From: Chthonobacter albigriseus
GTDB taxonomy: Bacteria > Pseudomonadota > Alphaproteobacteria > Rhizobiales > Pleomorphomonadaceae
DNA length: 64,000 nt
Assembly (NCBI RefSeq): GCF_013839445.1
Contig: NZ_JACDIT010000004.1
Coordinates: forward strand, 62,001-126,000
Direction of reading: 5' to 3'
This document shows positions 63,945-64,000 of the stretch, one piece after another. Both the position numbers and the translations under genes were made by a program. Within the stretch, counting starts at the first letter, position 1; every line of letters starts with the position of its first letter. A model generated the notes under the pieces. That model worked only from the letters and a program-made list of their open reading frames with translations. It was not told the DNA's origin and did no database searches.

Positions 63945-64000
63945 GAGAAACCTCGGGAAGCACGAAACGGTGTGTTCGGGCCGGACCATAGCGTCTCGCG

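Overview
The window is high-GC DNA from an alphaproteobacterium, most likely of the order Hyphomicrobiales. The markers are divK-pleD beside a DUF3572 gene, the run dgt-argS-SPOR-nagZ-scpA-scpB, an ExoR-type Sel1 protein, an EipB-type envelope protein, a BTLCP protease homologue, NDUFS4- and NDUFS6-like complex I proteins, and a Pol IV with an N-terminal zinc knuckle. Two gene sets for tetrahydromethanopterin (H4MPT)-linked C1 metabolism suggest a methylotroph or formaldehyde oxidiser, and crtX-crtY-crtI-crtB predicts glycosylated carotenoids. Genus and species cannot be read from the sequence.

Layout. 1-4.1 kb: carotenoid operon on the minus strand, running off the left edge. 4.2-9.3 kb: small membrane or secreted proteins, a transglutaminase-like protease, a Gly/Asp-rich secreted repeat protein and an ExoD-family protein. 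9.3-10.6 kb: RcnA-type Ni/Co exporter coupled to a YqaA-type membrane protein. 11-14.4 kb: O-antigen-ligase-like protein, a Xre/RES toxin-antitoxin pair with a readable promoter, and a VOC protein.

14.46-28.04 kb is an integrative element of about 13.6 kb inserted in the 3' end of tRNA-Arg(TCT). A 17-bp exact direct repeat of the tRNA end marks both borders, and a large tyrosine integrase lies just inside the tRNA. The cargo is a DUF433/PIN-like toxin-antitoxin pair, an Mrr endonuclease, an MmeI-like fused restriction-methyltransferase translationally coupled to a GIY-YIG-like membrane protein, a small serine recombinase, degenerate direct repeats, and a three-gene operon whose last protein has motifs of a single-subunit (PolA/T7 RNAP-like) polymerase palm. 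That operon is the best candidate here for an undescribed system.

28-35.6 kb: two tRNAs, an NDUFS4-like gene, a lone methyltransferase, then folP-folB-folK run directly into mfnB, an amino-acid-kinase-like gene, a DUF6513 gene and a DUF447 gene, so folate and H4MPT synthesis appear to share one transcript. 35.7-42.9 kb: amidase, amidohydrolase and a polyamine-type ABC importer ending in a clear terminator. 43-46.1 kb: exoR, then a divergent H4MPT pair (hydantoinase/oxoprolinase-like and HisA-like). 46.1-53.9 kb: chromosome segregation, cell-wall and housekeeping genes, and an IscA-type gene. 54-64 kb: divK-pleD, DUF3572, BKACE, dinB, eipB, RidA, a glycerophosphodiesterase, a FemAB-like acyltransferase, HIT, an FAD monooxygenase and a zinc-finger protein.
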